DNA of 64,000 bases from Pseudomonas paraversuta (GTDB lineage Bacteria; Pseudomonadota; Gammaproteobacteria; Pseudomonadales; Pseudomonadaceae): positions 1-64,000 of the forward strand of contig NZ_CAJFCL010000001.1 in the NCBI RefSeq assembly GCF_904063065.1, written 5' to 3'. The position numbers and the translations under genes are program-made. The notes under the pieces are model-generated. The model ran no database searches. It had not been told where the DNA came from and saw only the letters and a program-made list of their open reading frames with translations. The number at the start of each line of letters is the position of its first letter. Position 1 is the first letter of the stretch. Positions 17,087 through 26,921 of this stretch are shown here, one piece after another.

Positions 17087-19852
17087 TCACTGCCAGCCGA
17101 ACTTGCGGATGTAGAAACCTTTCACTGCCTGGGTCAGCGCCATGTAGGCCAGCAGAATCATTGGCAAGAACACAAAGTACAGCGGCGGCAACGCCTGCAA
17201 TTTGAAGTAGCCAGCCAACGGCCCCATTGGCAGGAAGATACCTACCAGCATGATCACACCTGTCATGACCATCAGCGGCATCGCTGCACGGCTTTGCAGA
17301 AATGGAATTTTCGGCGTCCGGATCATGTGCACGATCAGCGTTTGAGTCAGCAGCCCGACCACGAACCAGCCCGACTGGAAAAGAGTCTGGTGCTCAGGTG
17401 AGTTGGCTTTGAACACGTACCACATCAAACCGAACGTGAGGATGTCGAAAATCGAGCTGATCGGTCCAAAGAACAGCATGAAACGCCCTACCTCGGCGGG
17501 TTGCCAGCGCTGGGGCTTTTTAAGCATTTCTTCATCGACGTTATCGAACGGGATAGCAATTTGTGACACGTCGTACAGCAGGTTCTGGACCAGCAGGTGC
17601 ATCGGCAACATAGGCAAAAACGGGATAAACGCACTGGCGACCAACACCGAGAACACGTTGCCGAAGTTCGAGCTGGCGGTCATTTTTATGTATTTGAGCA
17701 TGTTGGCGAAGGTCCGGCGCCCTTCCAGTACACCCTCCTCCAGCACCATCAGGCTTTTTTCCAGAAGAATGATGTCCGCTGCTTCCTTGGCGATATCCAC
17801 CGCACTGTCCACGGAAATCCCGATGTCCGCGGTACGCAGCGCAGGTGCGTCGTTGATCCCGTCCCCCATAAAGCCAACCACATGGCCATTGGCTTTGAGC
17901 AAGCGCACGATGCGCTCTTTGTGAGTGGGGGTGAGCCTGGCAAACACGTTGCTGGTTTCGACGGCCACCGCCAGTTCAGCGTCGGTCATGCGTTCGATGT
18001 CGTTACCCATCAACAGCCCTTGCTGCTCCAGGCCCACTTCACGGCAAATCTTCGCAGTGACCAGTTCGTTATCGCCAGTCAGAACTTTTACCGCGACCCC
18101 GTGTTCGGCTAACGCCTTGAGTGCTGGCGCAGTGCTCTCCTTTGGCGGGTCAAGGAAAGCGACATAACCAATCAGCGTCAGGTCCTGCTCGTCTGCCAGG
18201 CTGTAAGTGTCACGACCCGTCTCAGTCATTGGCCGTGCAGCAACCGCCACCACCCGCAAACCCTCTTCGTTAAATGCCGCGGTCACCTGGCGAATCCGCG
18301 CCAGCAACTCATCGCTCAGGGCTTCTTCCCGTTCGCCATGGCGCACGGTTTTGCAAACGGCCAGCACTTCTTCGACAGCGCCTTTGCAGATCAGCAGATG
18401 AGGCTGATCCTGCTCGGCCACCACAACCGACATCCGCCGCCGTGTGAAATCGAAAGGAATTTCATCGACCTTGTTAAAGGCTGTGCCCACATTCAACTCG
18501 CGGTGCACCTCGACATGCTCCAGCACCGCCACGTCCAGCAGGTTTTTCAGTCCGGTCTGGTAGTAGCTGTTGAGATAGGCCATTTCCAGAACGTCATCCG
18601 ACTCTTGCCCCCAGACATCGACGTGGCGTGCGAGAAAGATTTTGTCCTGGGTCAAGGTGCCGGTTTTATCGGTACACAGTACATCCATCGCGCCAAAGTT
18701 CTGGATCGCGTCCAGCCGTTTGACGATGACTTTTTTACGTGACAGAAACACTGCGCCTTTGGCCAGGGTTGAGGTCACGATCATCGGCAGCATTTCCGGG
18801 GTCAGGCCCACTGCCACCGACAAGGCAAACAGCAAGGCTTCGGTCCAGTCACCCTTGGTAAAGCCATTGATGAACAGCACCAGCGGCGCCATTACAAACA
18901 TGAAGCGGATCAGCAACCAGCTGACTTTGTTGACCCCGGTCTGAAACGACGTCGGCCCCCGATCCGTCGCGCCAACCCGCTGTGCCAGCGCGCCGAAGTA
19001 AGTGTTGTTGCCGGTGGTCAGTACCACTGCCGTGGCCGCGCCGGATACCACGTTGGTGCCCATGAACAGAATATTGTCCAGTTCCAGCGGGTTACTGGTC
19101 TGGCTGTCGGACTGCCGCGCAAACTTCTCCACCGGCATTGATTCACCGGTCATTGCCGCCTGGCTGACAAACAGGTCTTTGGCGCTAAGCACCCTGCAAT
19201 CTGCCGGAATCATGTCGCCCGCGGACAACACAATCAAATCCCCCGGGACCAATTGCTTGATCGGCAACTCAATGCGTTGCGCACCTCTGATTTGCTGAGT
19301 TACGCCGGAGAACTTGCCAAACATCGGGGTGGTGTCAGCATTGAAATCACGCCGCATGACCGTGGCGGTGTTACTCACCATCGCCTTGAGTGCGTCCGCT
19401 GCTTTGTTGGACTTGGCTTCTTGCCAGAAACGCAGCAACGTCGACAACACCACCATGGTGCCAATCACCACCGCAGCCTGAATGTCATCTGTGGCCAGAG
19501 AGACCGCGGCAAGCAAAGTCAGCAACAAGTTGAACGGGTTCTTGTAGCAATGCCATAAGTGCACCCAGCGGCTGAGTGGCTGCTCGTGTTCAACCTCGTT
19601 CAGCCCATGTTGCTGGCGCAGCGCCTCGGCCTCGGCCTCGCTGAGGCCATCGGTATGGGTGCCCAGACTGTCGATCAATACCGCGCTGTCGCGGTTGGCC
19701 GCAGCCACCAGGGTTTGTGCCAGCGTCGGCGGGACTTCCCGGCTGACCGTGGTGTTGGTCAAACTATCAAGCAAGGCCAAACGCCGGAAATGCCGGCCGA
19801 TATGGCGAGTGCGCAAAAATCCGGCGAAGAATTCTTTGAGGGTGAGTTTCAT
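17087..19852 (-). CDS. mgtA: magnesium-importing P-type ATPase MgtA
   Basis: A 921-residue P3B-type ATPase of the inner membrane taking up Mg2+ driven by ATP. The actuator motif is MTGESMPVEK, the phosphorylation site DKTGTLTQD, and the hinge GDGINDAPALR; membrane segments flank these in the usual arrangement, with a C-terminal helix bundle after residue ~690. GGAG lies 7 bases upstream of the start. The long leader holds a strong hairpin and two tiny reading frames, pointing to leader-based control as in enteric mgtA, though the sequences are unrelated. Confidence 0.93.
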   Translation of the reverse strand: MKLTLKEFFAGFLRTRHIGRHFRRLALLDSLTNTTVSREVPPTLAQTLVAAANRDSAVLIDSLGTHTDGLSEAEAEALRQQHGLNEVEHEQPLSRWVHLWHCYKNPFNLLLTLLAAVSLATDDIQAAVVIGTMVVLSTLLRFWQEAKSNKAADALKAMVSNTATVMRRDFNADTTPMFGKFSGVTQQIRGAQRIELPIKQLVPGDLIVLSAGDMIPADCRVLSAKDLFVSQAAMTGESMPVEKFARQSDSQTSNPLELDNILFMGTNVVSGAATAVVLTTGNNTYFGALAQRVGATDRGPTSFQTGVNKVSWLLIRFMFVMAPLVLFINGFTKGDWTEALLFALSVAVGLTPEMLPMIVTSTLAKGAVFLSRKKVIVKRLDAIQNFGAMDVLCTDKTGTLTQDKIFLARHVDVWGQESDDVLEMAYLNSYYQTGLKNLLDVAVLEHVEVHRELNVGTAFNKVDEIPFDFTRRRMSVVVAEQDQPHLLICKGAVEEVLAVCKTVRHGEREEALSDELLARIRQVTAAFNEEGLRVVAVAARPMTETGRDTYSLADEQDLTLIGYVAFLDPPKESTAPALKALAEHGVAVKVLTGDNELVTAKICREVGLEQQGLLMGNDIERMTDAELAVAVETSNVFARLTPTHKERIVRLLKANGHVVGFMGDGINDAPALRTADIGISVDSAVDIAKEAADIILLEKSLMVLEEGVLEGRRTFANMLKYIKMTASSNFGNVFSVLVASAFIPFLPMLPMHLLVQNLLYDVSQIAIPFDNVDEEMLKKPQRWQPAEVGRFMLFFGPISSIFDILTFGLMWYVFKANSPEHQTLFQSGWFVVGLLTQTLIVHMIRTPKIPFLQSRAAMPLMVMTGVIMLVGIFLPMGPLAGYFKLQALPPLYFVFLPMILLAYMALTQAVKGFYIRKFGWQ

Positions 19853-19866
19853 CGTGCTACTCCTGC

Positions 19867-19907
19867 GCCGTCTGCACTCACCCTTTGAGAGTGACTACGC
19901 AGACGGC
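19867..19907 (-). promoter_or_regulatory. stem-loop abutting the mgtA ribosome-binding site
   Basis: GCCGTCTGC (19867-19875) pairs with GCAGACGGC (19899-19907), with an inner CACTC/GAGTG pair. Its base ends next to the mgtA GGAG. Nine GC-rich pairs so close to the Shine-Dalgarno could modulate initiation or act as an attenuator. Confidence 0.5.
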
Positions 19908-19953
19908 CTTGATCTGGAACCGTCGTTCATGGTTTGAATCCGGATGCTCGCGC

Positions 19954-20031
19954 TTAATCAAACAATCGAACACAGCCCGGCAACCTGGGCCGATGTTGGC
20001 GCCGGCGCACCGGGATAAAAAAGTTGCCCAT
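19954..20031 (-). CDS. candidate mgtA leader peptide
   Basis: A 25-codon reading frame (starts MGNFFIPVRRR, three prolines, arginine-rich) with AGGGGA six bases ahead of its ATG, ending about 100 bases upstream of mgtA. A second tiny frame, MNDGSRSRPSA (19930-19895), overlaps the stem-loop. Short proline-containing leaders sense Mg2+ or proline for mgtA in Salmonella; the same role here is inference. The rest of 19853-20492 shows no other gene. Confidence 0.3.
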   Translation of the reverse strand: MGNFFIPVRRRQHRPRLPGCVRLFD

Positions 20032-20342
20032 AACGATTCCCCTGACGGTCTACGAAGCCAGGCAGCAGGCACGGCAAGAGCGCGCGCGAGTACCAAAAGG
20101 CACACGCGCGCAGCGTGTCGCGACCATGCCGCCAAGGGCATTGATCACACACGTTTCAGTATCGATGAGAGGGCTTCCGGGGACGGGTCGTGGATGACCC
20201 GATAAAGGTGCCGTTTCTCGCTAGTCAGCAAGACAACGGCAGGGGAATCTGCGCGCTAGCTTGCCGAGAATATGCCGGTGTTCATAACCGGCCGACTACT
20301 GTGACTCGAGCTGCTACCCACTGAAAACCTGCACTATTAATG

Positions 20343-20372
20343 AAAACGCCGGCAGCTTACGCCCGGCGTTTT
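20343..20372 (-). terminator. terminator downstream of the ECF sigma gene
   Basis: AAAACGCCGG (20343-20352) and CCGGCGTTTT (20363-20372), ten-base arms with a 10-base loop and flanking A/T runs. It lies 120 bases after the sigma gene stop and upstream of mgtA on the same strand, so it separates the two units. Confidence 0.7.
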
Positions 20373-20492
20373 AGAGAGTAAACCGCAGGAAGGCTGCCGT
20401 TTTATGAATCAGATGGATCTTCAGGCAGGGTTCAGTTTCATCCGGAGAATGTCATATGAGGCGGTATTGCGGCGCGCATAAAGGGCTGAAAC

Positions 20493-20975
20493 TCAGGGGC
20501 TTTCCCATTGCCTGAGACGAACCCGGCAATGCTTCATTGCGTTGACAATATGTTTCTCCACCATGCTTCGCGACACACCGAGGCGCTCGGCAATTTCAGG
20601 ATGCGACAAGCCTTCAAGCTTGCGCAGCAAAAAGCAGTCGCGGCACGCCGCAGGCAGCTCGGCCAGCGCCCGCTGGAGCAGGTCCAGACGCTGATTGCGG
20701 TCCATCAAAACCTGCGGCGAAGGGCTGAAAAAACGCTCCTCAGTGTCCAGTACCTCCAGCGGCTCAACCTGGCGCAAGGCGTTGCGCCGATGACCATCGA
20801 TCACCAGGTTGAGTGCCGTGCGATACAAAAATGCACGGGGCTGCTCAATGGGTGCATCACTGGTGCGCTCAAGCACTCGTACGTAAGCATCATGCGCGAC
20901 ATCTTCGGCCGCCTGAGCATTGCCCAATCGGGCACTCAAAAACGTGACCAGTTCACGATAGTAGTTTTCCAACAT
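20493..20975 (-). CDS. FecI-type ECF sigma factor, possibly FpvI
   Basis: A 160-residue extracytoplasmic-function sigma factor. Region 2 is near the N-terminus (LENYYRELVTFLSARLG...AEDVAHDAYVRVLER) and region 4 ends in an HTH (LSHPEIAERLGVSRSMVEKH). Length and sequence are FecI-type, the group that drives siderophore receptor genes. It is divergent from pvdR, with a Fur-box-like element in between. No fecR-type gene directly follows, unusual for this group; an FpvR-like gene lies 9 kb away at 29896. FpvI is therefore a reasonable guess, but it could serve another siderophore receptor. Confidence 0.8.
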   Translation of the reverse strand: MLENYYRELVTFLSARLGNAQAAEDVAHDAYVRVLERTSDAPIEQPRAFLYRTALNLVIDGHRRNALRQVEPLEVLDTEERFFSPSPQVLMDRNQRLDLLQRALAELPAACRDCFLLRKLEGLSHPEIAERLGVSRSMVEKHIVNAMKHCRVRLRQWESP

Positions 20976-21069
20976 GACTCCTGGCCGCAACGTCAGCGGC
21001 AACATTCCATGAGCGCAGAAACAGTCCGAATCGATAGCGGCGCGATGATGGCACTTCTGAAGATGCAAT

Positions 21070-21084
21070 TTATAGCAATTCTCA
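21070..21084 (-). promoter_or_regulatory. Fur-box-like element upstream of ECF sigma gene
   Basis: Minus strand TGAGAATTGCTATAA agrees with the 7-1-7 Fur model TGATAAT-N-ATTATCA at 10 of 14 positions. It is about 95 bases upstream of the sigma start and about 70 bases from the PvdS-type box on the other side. Iron repression of the sigma gene is inferred. Confidence 0.5.
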
Positions 21085-21153
21085 TCTAGATTTAAGATGC
21101 ATGCCCTTGAATCGCACAGAAACATTAAGTAACACCTGTAAAAACAAACAGTT

Positions 21154-21177
21154 AAATCCGCGCCCCACACCTTCGTC
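21154..21177 (+). promoter_or_regulatory. iron-starvation (PvdS) promoter box for pvdR
   Basis: TAAAT (21154-21158), 16 bases, CGT (21175-21177): the exact TAAAT-N16/17-CGT pattern recognised by PvdS-type sigma factors, 107 bases upstream of pvdR in the correct orientation. The divergent region 20976-21284 holds this box and the Fur-like site and no gene. Confidence 0.75.
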
Positions 21178-21284
21178 TACTCAACAGCTCCCCGTGTCTG
21201 TCGGTTCGCCGAGGCTGTTGGCTTTTGCCCTTAACAGCTGCAAAAACCTGATCACGGACCGATTTCCATTGGCTGGAACCCTGC

Positions 21285-22457
21285 ATGAAACGCCCTGGAC
21301 AGACCCGCCGCGCACTTCTCATCGCCCTGTGTTGCTTGCTGGCTGGCGCCCTGGCTGCGTGGTCATTTCTGCCCCTGGGTGGCGAAGCCTATGACACCGT
21401 GCCTGTTACCCGCGGCGACATTGAAAGCAGCGTGACCGCCTTGGGCACCCTGCAGCCCCGGCAATATGTCGATGTGGGTGCGCAGGCCTCCGGGCAAATC
21501 AACAAAATCCATGTCGAAGTCGGTGCTGAAGTCAAAGAGGGCCAGTTGCTGGTCGAAATCGACCCCGCGACACAAAGTGCCAAACTCGAGGCCAGTCGCT
21601 TTGCGATTGAAAATCTGCAGGCCCAGTTGCAAGAGCAACGCGCCTTGCACGATCTGGCCAAACAAAAATATCAGCGCCAGCTGCACCTCGCCAAAGGCGG
21701 TGCCACCCGAGAAGAAGACGTACAAAGTGCTGACGCAGAAGTGCGTACTACCCGGGCCCGAACCGAGATGTTCCAGGCGCAAATCCGTCAGGCCCGGGCC
21801 AGTTTGCGCAGTGACCAGGCAGAACTTGGCTACACCCGTATCTACGCCCCCATCTCCGGCACCGTGGTAGCGCTGGATGCGCGCGAAGGCCAGACCCTGA
21901 ATGCCCAACAGCAGACACCCTTGATTCTGCGCATAGCCAAACTCTCACCCATGACCGTCTGGGCTGAAGTCTCGGAAGCGGATATCGGCTACGTCAAACC
22001 GGGCATGCCCGCATATTTCACCACCCTGAGTGGTGGCAACAGGCGCTGGAACAGCAGAGTGCGGCAGATTTTGCCCGTACCGCCCAAACCGCTTAATGAA
22101 GCCAGCCAGGGGGGCGGCAGCCCGGCCAGCGCAGGCAAAAGCGGAAGTGCCCGGGTGGTGCTGTACACCGTATTACTCGATGTCGACAACACCGATCAAG
22201 TGCTGATGCCCGAAATGACCACCCAGGTATTTTTCGTCTCCGGCCAGGCCCAAGACGTATTGCTGGCCCCCATCATTGCGTTACAGGCCAGCACTGAAGG
22301 CGACCGACAAACCGCCCGTATCGTGGCCAAAAACGGCAAGTTGCAATTGCGCGAGATCCGCACCGGGATTAGTGACCGCTTGCGGGTGGAAATTCTCGAT
22401 GGCCTGAATGAAGGCGATCGCCTGCTCATCGGCCCGGCCACCGGCAACGGAGGCTAG
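21285..22457 (+). CDS. pvdR: PvdR, membrane-fusion protein of pyoverdine efflux pump
   Basis: A 390-residue MacA/HlyD-type periplasmic adaptor with an N-terminal membrane anchor (residues ~8-28). The barrel-sandwich/lipoyl half-motif (VDVGAQASGQINKIHVEVG) is near 60, followed by a long alpha-helical hairpin (~95-170) and a beta-barrel domain. With PvdT and OpmQ it forms the tripartite pump that exports newly made and recycled pyoverdine. The stop codon is directly followed by the pvdT ATG. Confidence 0.9.
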   Translation: MKRPGQTRRALLIALCCLLAGALAAWSFLPLGGEAYDTVPVTRGDIESSVTALGTLQPRQYVDVGAQASGQINKIHVEVGAEVKEGQLLVEIDPATQSAKLEASRFAIENLQAQLQEQRALHDLAKQKYQRQLHLAKGGATREEDVQSADAEVRTTRARTEMFQAQIRQARASLRSDQAELGYTRIYAPISGTVVALDAREGQTLNAQQQTPLILRIAKLSPMTVWAEVSEADIGYVKPGMPAYFTTLSGGNRRWNSRVRQILPVPPKPLNEASQGGGSPASAGKSGSARVVLYTVLLDVDNTDQVLMPEMTTQVFFVSGQAQDVLLAPIIALQASTEGDRQTARIVAKNGKLQLREIRTGISDRLRVEILDGLNEGDRLLIGPATGNGG

Positions 22458-24428
22458 ATGTCCACTCCCTTGATCGAGCTGCAAGAGATCCGCAAGGTCT
22501 ACGGGGGTGACGGCACACCCGAGGTTCAGGTACTCAAAGGGATCAGCCTGGCGATCCATGCCGGAGAGTTTGTCGCGATTGTCGGGGCCTCTGGCTCAGG
22601 CAAATCGACCCTGATGAACATTCTCGGCTGCCTCGACCGCCCGACCTGCGGCCGCTATTTGTTCGCCGGTGAAGACGTGGCCTGTCTGGACAGTGACGAA
22701 CTGGCCTGGTTGCGCCGTGAAGCCTTCGGCTTTGTGTTTCAGGGTTACCACCTGATCCCCTCGGCTTCGGCCCAGGAAAACGTCGAAATGCCGGCCATCT
22801 ATGCCGGCATGCCCGCCGCCGAACGCCACGCCCGCGCCGCCGCCCTGCTCGATCGTCTGGGGCTGGCCGAACGCACCGGCAATCGCCCGCACCAACTCTC
22901 TGGCGGCCAGCAACAGCGGGTATCGATTGCCCGGGCCCTGATGAACGGCGGACACATCATCCTCGCCGACGAGCCCACCGGCGCTCTGGACAGTCACAGC
23001 GGCGCCGAAGTCATGACGCTGCTGGATGAGCTGGCCAGCCAGGGTCACGTGGTGATCCTGATTACCCACGACCGCGAAGTCGCAGCCCGGGCCAACCGCA
23101 TCATCGAAGTGCGCGACGGCGAGGTGGTCAGCGACAGCGCCAACGCTCAACCCTGTGGGCACACCGAGAATCCCGACGCCTTGCAGGCCGTCGACTTGCG
23201 TAAACGCCTGAATGAAGGCAGCGAAGCCCGCGGGGCCTGGAAAGGCGAACTGGTGGACGCGGTACAGGCCGCCTGGCGGGTGATGTGGATCAACCGCTTT
23301 CGCACCGCCCTGACGCTGCTGGGTATCGTCATCGGCGTGGCGTCGGTGGTGGTTATGCTGGCCGTTGGCGAAGGCAGCAAACGTCAGGTCATGGCGCAAA
23401 TGGGCGCGTTCGGCTCCAACATCATCTACCTCAGCGGCATGTCGCCCAGACCCCGTGCGCCCCCCGGCATCGTCACCCTCAACGATGTAGCGGCACTTTC
23501 GACCTTGCCTCAAGTGCACATGATCATGCCCGTCAACGGTGCCGAAATCGGCGTGCGCCATGGCAACCTTGATCACACGATGTATACCGGCGGCAATGGC
23601 GTCGCCTTTTCCGCGATTTTCAGCTGGCCGGTGGTGCAAGGCAGCTTCTTCACCCAGGCGGATGAAGACGCCGCCGCCGCGGTCGCAGTGATCGGCAAGA
23701 AGGTCCGCGACAAGGTCCTCAAGGACGTGCCCGACCCCATTGGCCAGTACATCCTGCTGGAAAACGTACCGTTCCGCGTGGTTGGCGTGCTGGCTGAAAA
23801 AGGCGCCAGCTCTGGCGACTCCGACAGTGACACGCGCATCGTGGTGCCCTACTCCGCTGCCAGCGTGCGCCTGTTCGGCACGCACAATCCGGAATACGTG
23901 GTGATCGCTGCCACCGATGCGAGCAAGGTCAAACAGACTGAAACCGCCATCGAGCAACTGATGCTCAAACTGCACCACGGCACGCGGGATTTCGAGATCA
24001 CCAACAATGCAGCGATGATCCAGGCCGAAGCCAGAACCCGTAATACGCTGTCGCTGATGCTGGGTTCGATTGCCGCCATCTCACTGCTGGTTGGCGGTAT
24101 CGGGGTGATGAATATCATGCTGATGACCGTCCGTGAGCGAACCCGCGAAATTGGTATCCGCATGGCCACCGGCGCCCGTCAACGCGACATTCTGCGCCAG
24201 TTCCTGACCGAAGCCCTGATGCTCTCGGTGGTCGGTGGCCTGGCAGGTATAACCCTGGCTTTCATGGTCGGCGGGATACTGCTGATGTGCGATGTAGCTG
24301 TGGCGTTCTCACCGTTTGCGGTCCTCGGTGCCTTTGCTTGTGCACTGGTGACAGGCGTTATCTTCGGCTTCATGCCGGCCCGCAAGGCTGCCCGGCTCGA
24401 CCCGGTCACGGCCCTTACCAGTGAATGA
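22458..24428 (+). CDS. pvdT: PvdT, MacB-type ABC transporter of pyoverdine efflux pump
   Basis: A 656-residue fused ABC transporter. The N-terminal ATPase has Walker [10 protein letters not shown] (near residue 40), signature LSGGQQQR and Walker [12 protein letters not shown]. Then one membrane helix (near 280), a large periplasmic domain and three C-terminal helices, the MacB topology. It powers PvdR/OpmQ efflux. It starts with no gap after pvdR, and its end overlaps or abuts opmQ. Confidence 0.92.
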   Translation: MSTPLIELQEIRKVYGGDGTPEVQVLKGISLAIHAGEFVAIVGASGSGKSTLMNILGCLDRPTCGRYLFAGEDVACLDSDELAWLRREAFGFVFQGYHLIPSASAQENVEMPAIYAGMPAAERHARAAALLDRLGLAERTGNRPHQLSGGQQQRVSIARALMNGGHIILADEPTGALDSHSGAEVMTLLDELASQGHVVILITHDREVAARANRIIEVRDGEVVSDSANAQPCGHTENPDALQAVDLRKRLNEGSEARGAWKGELVDAVQAAWRVMWINRFRTALTLLGIVIGVASVVVMLAVGEGSKRQVMAQMGAFGSNIIYLSGMSPRPRAPPGIVTLNDVAALSTLPQVHMIMPVNGAEIGVRHGNLDHTMYTGGNGVAFSAIFSWPVVQGSFFTQADEDAAAAVAVIGKKVRDKVLKDVPDPIGQYILLENVPFRVVGVLAEKGASSGDSDSDTRIVVPYSAASVRLFGTHNPEYVVIAATDASKVKQTETAIEQLMLKLHHGTRDFEITNNAAMIQAEARTRNTLSLMLGSIAAISLLVGGIGVMNIMLMTVRERTREIGIRMATGARQRDILRQFLTEALMLSVVGGLAGITLAFMVGGILLMCDVAVAFSPFAVLGAFACALVTGVIFGFMPARKAARLDPVTALTSE

Positions 24429-24432
24429 TTCG

Positions 24433-25851
24433 ATGAAGCTGCCCTTGAGCCTGCTGACCGCATGCCTGCTGCTGAGTGCGTGCAACCAGACCCGCCTCCA
24501 CAACGAGCCTGCGCCGATCCCCCCTGCCAACTGGCAAGGCGCCCATACGCTGAGCAGTCCAGCGGGCAATCAGCAGTGGTGGACGCATTTTTCCAGCCCC
24601 GAACTGGACCGTCTGATTGCCCAGGCCCGGGCTGGCAGCTACGACCTTGCAGCCGCCGTCGCACGCGTGCAGCAGGCCCGGGCCAGTGCCGTGATCGCGG
24701 GGGCCCCGCTACTGCCCGAAGTGTCATTCGGCGCCAGCGCCAATCGCCAGAAGCTCTTGCACGGCAAGGGCTATAAACAGCTTGATGGCAACGATGACAA
24801 GCAGGCCGTGGACTATTTTGATGCCAAGCTGAGCGCCAGTTATGAAGTGGACTTTTGGGGCGGCAAATCCGCAGCACGGGACAGCGCCGTGCAGGCACTC
24901 AAGGCCAGTGAGTTTGATCAGGCCACGGTCGAGCTGACCTTGCTCAGCAGCGTGGCCAACAGTTATGTGCAAACCCTGGCCTTCAACGAACAACTGCGCA
25001 TTGCCAGGCTCAACCTGGCCAATGCGCAGAACGTCATGCAGGTCGTGCAAACCCGCTATGACGCCGGCTCGGCCACGGCCGTGGAACTGGCCCAGCAAAA
25101 GAGCCTGGTGGCCGGCCAGCAACGGCAATTGCCACTGGTTGAGCAACAGGCCCAAGAGGCGCGAATTACCCTGGCCGTGCTGCTTGGGCAACCGGTGCAA
25201 AGCCTTGTTCTGGGCAACACTGCGTTCGGCCAGTTGCAATGGCCATCGATTGGCAGCGGCTTGCCCAGCGCACTGCTGACCCGGCGCCCCGACATCGCCA
25301 GTGCCGAAGCCAGGCTCGCCGCAGCAGCGGCCGACATCACAGTGGCCCGTGCAGCCATGCTGCCCGGCCTGACCCTCAGCGCGAGCCTGGGATCGGGCTC
25401 AGACCGTTTCAGCGAGCTCCTGCGCAGTCCGCTCTACAGCCTCGCCGCCGGGCTGGCAGCCCCGATCTTCAATAACGGCCGCCTCAGCGCCGAGCGCGAC
25501 AAAGCCACGGCGCACCAGCAAGAGCTGCTGCAAATCTATAGGGGGAGCATCATCAACGCCTTCGCCGACGTCGAAAAAGCCCTCAACAGCGCCAGCGGCC
25601 TGGACCGACAACGGCAATGGCAAGACGAAGAACTGAAACAGGCGCAGCAGGCATTCGATATTGCCGAACAACGCTATAAAGCCGGGGTCGAGATGTTGCT
25701 GACGGTCCTGGAGACCCAGCGCACGCTGTATCAGGCACAAGACCGGAACGTTCAATTGCGCGTGGCCCGGTTACAGGCCAGCATCGCGCTGTACAAGGCA
25801 TTGGGCGGCGGCTGGCAGGTTCAGTCTCCTCCTGATGTACCTCCCCTGTAG
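24433..25851 (+). CDS. opmQ: OpmQ, outer-membrane channel of pyoverdine efflux pump
   Basis: A 472-residue TolC/NodT-family outer-membrane factor with a lipoprotein signal (lipobox LLSAC), two repeats of the OEP domain (about residues 50-250 and 260-455), and the typical LLTRRPDIASAEARLAAA and RYKAGVEMLLTVLE stretches. The ATG at 24433 is used; an in-frame GTG at 24421 would overlap the end of pvdT by eight bases. It is the last gene of the pump operon, followed by a partial REP-like sequence. Confidence 0.9.
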   Translation: MKLPLSLLTACLLLSACNQTRLHNEPAPIPPANWQGAHTLSSPAGNQQWWTHFSSPELDRLIAQARAGSYDLAAAVARVQQARASAVIAGAPLLPEVSFGASANRQKLLHGKGYKQLDGNDDKQAVDYFDAKLSASYEVDFWGGKSAARDSAVQALKASEFDQATVELTLLSSVANSYVQTLAFNEQLRIARLNLANAQNVMQVVQTRYDAGSATAVELAQQKSLVAGQQRQLPLVEQQAQEARITLAVLLGQPVQSLVLGNTAFGQLQWPSIGSGLPSALLTRRPDIASAEARLAAAAADITVARAAMLPGLTLSASLGSGSDRFSELLRSPLYSLAAGLAAPIFNNGRLSAERDKATAHQQELLQIYRGSIINAFADVEKALNSASGLDRQRQWQDEELKQAQQAFDIAEQRYKAGVEMLLTVLETQRTLYQAQDRNVQLRVARLQASIALYKALGGGWQVQSPPDVPPL

Positions 25852-26022
25852 GAGCTCGCTCCTGCAAGAGTTACGGTAAGCCACTGGATGGAACTCTGAA
25901 TGACGGGGGCAATCAGTGATTCATGCCCTGCGGTTAAATGTGCTTTGCCCGACTTGCGGTTTTTCCGGCTGGGAAAGGCGAGGATACTCAGCCTGATTCT
26001 TACGACCCCCAAGGAGTTATCC

Positions 26023-26826
26023 ATGACAGTTCCAGCATTCGGCGTCGGCACTTTCCGCCTTAAAGGCCAAGTGGTGATTGATTCAGTCAAAAATGCTCTT
26101 GAGTTGGGCTATCGGGCCATCGACACCGCCCAGATCTATGAGAACGAAGCCGAGGTCGGCCAGGCCATCGCCGAGAGCGGCGTACCCCGCGATCAACTGT
26201 TCATTACCAGCAAGATATGGGTCAGCAACTTCGCCCACGACAAACTGATTGCCAGCCTCAAGGACAGTTTGAAAAAGCTGCGCACCGACCACCTGGACCT
26301 GACCCTGATTCACTGGCCTTCGCCGAACAATGAAGTCCCGGTCGCAGAGTTCATGGGCGCGCTGCTTGAAGCCAAAAAACTGGGCCTGACCAAAGAAATC
26401 GGGGTTTCCAACTTCACTATCGACCTGCTGAAAGACGCCATTGCCGCCGTCGGTGCCGAAAACATCGCCACCAACCAGATCGAACTGCATCCGTATTTGC
26501 AGAACCGCAAACTGGTTGAGTTCGCACAGAGCAAAGGCATCCATATCACGTCTTACATGACCCTGGCCTACGGCGAGGTGCTGAAAGATCCGGTGATCAA
26601 GGCCATTGCCGATCGCCATGGGGCGACCAGCGCCCAGGTGACCCTGGCGTGGGCCATGCAACTGGGCTACTCGGTGATTCCGTCATCCACCAAGCCTGCC
26701 AATCTTGAGAGCAATTTCAAGGCCCGCACCCTGACCCTGAGCGAAGAAGACATGGCGCAGATTGCAGCGCTGGATCGCGGCCATCGCCTGACCAACCCGC
26801 AAAGCGTTGCGCCGAAGTGGGATTGA
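26023..26826 (+). CDS. dkgB: aldo/keto reductase, DkgB-like (2,5-diketo-D-gluconate/methylglyoxal reductase)
   Basis: A 267-residue NADPH-dependent AKR5-type reductase, the same length as E. coli DkgB and alignable along nearly its whole length ([55 protein letters not shown]). The catalytic Tyr (AQIYENE), Lys (TSKIW) and His (LIHWP) are present. It reduces 2,5-diketogluconate and reactive carbonyls such as methylglyoxal. AAGGAG 7 bases before 26023 fixes the start. Confidence 0.9.
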   Translation: MTVPAFGVGTFRLKGQVVIDSVKNALELGYRAIDTAQIYENEAEVGQAIAESGVPRDQLFITSKIWVSNFAHDKLIASLKDSLKKLRTDHLDLTLIHWPSPNNEVPVAEFMGALLEAKKLGLTKEIGVSNFTIDLLKDAIAAVGAENIATNQIELHPYLQNRKLVEFAQSKGIHITSYMTLAYGEVLKDPVIKAIADRHGATSAQVTLAWAMQLGYSVIPSSTKPANLESNFKARTLTLSEEDMAQIAALDRGHRLTNPQSVAPKWD

Positions 26827-26842
26827 CCGCTGCACTGTGACA

Positions 26843-26919
26843 GGCAGGAACGAGCTTGCTTCATGATCCCCGCAGGTGATCCGGCTGAAACCATCGCGAG
26901 GCAAGCTCGCCCCTGCAGT
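26843..26919. repeat. REPIN (paired inverted REP sequences)
   Basis: Two inverted copies of a REP core (left GGAACGAGCTTGCTTC, right GCGAGGCAAGCTCGCCCC) separated by about 35 bases, between the convergent ends of dkgB and zapE. The same core occurs at 47092-47188 and, as half copies, elsewhere in the window. Confidence 0.75.
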
Positions 26920-26921
26920 CG

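Noticed and set aside
19878..20141. 87-codon minus-strand frame upstream of mgtA as a real protein
   Set aside because: It overlaps the better-spaced 25-codon leader frame, lacks a good ribosome site and shows no family pattern; treated as part of the mgtA leader.
22596..23978. 460-codon open frame antisense to pvdT
   Set aside because: Low-complexity Gly/His/Val-rich shadow of the ABC transporter gene, no recognisable domain.
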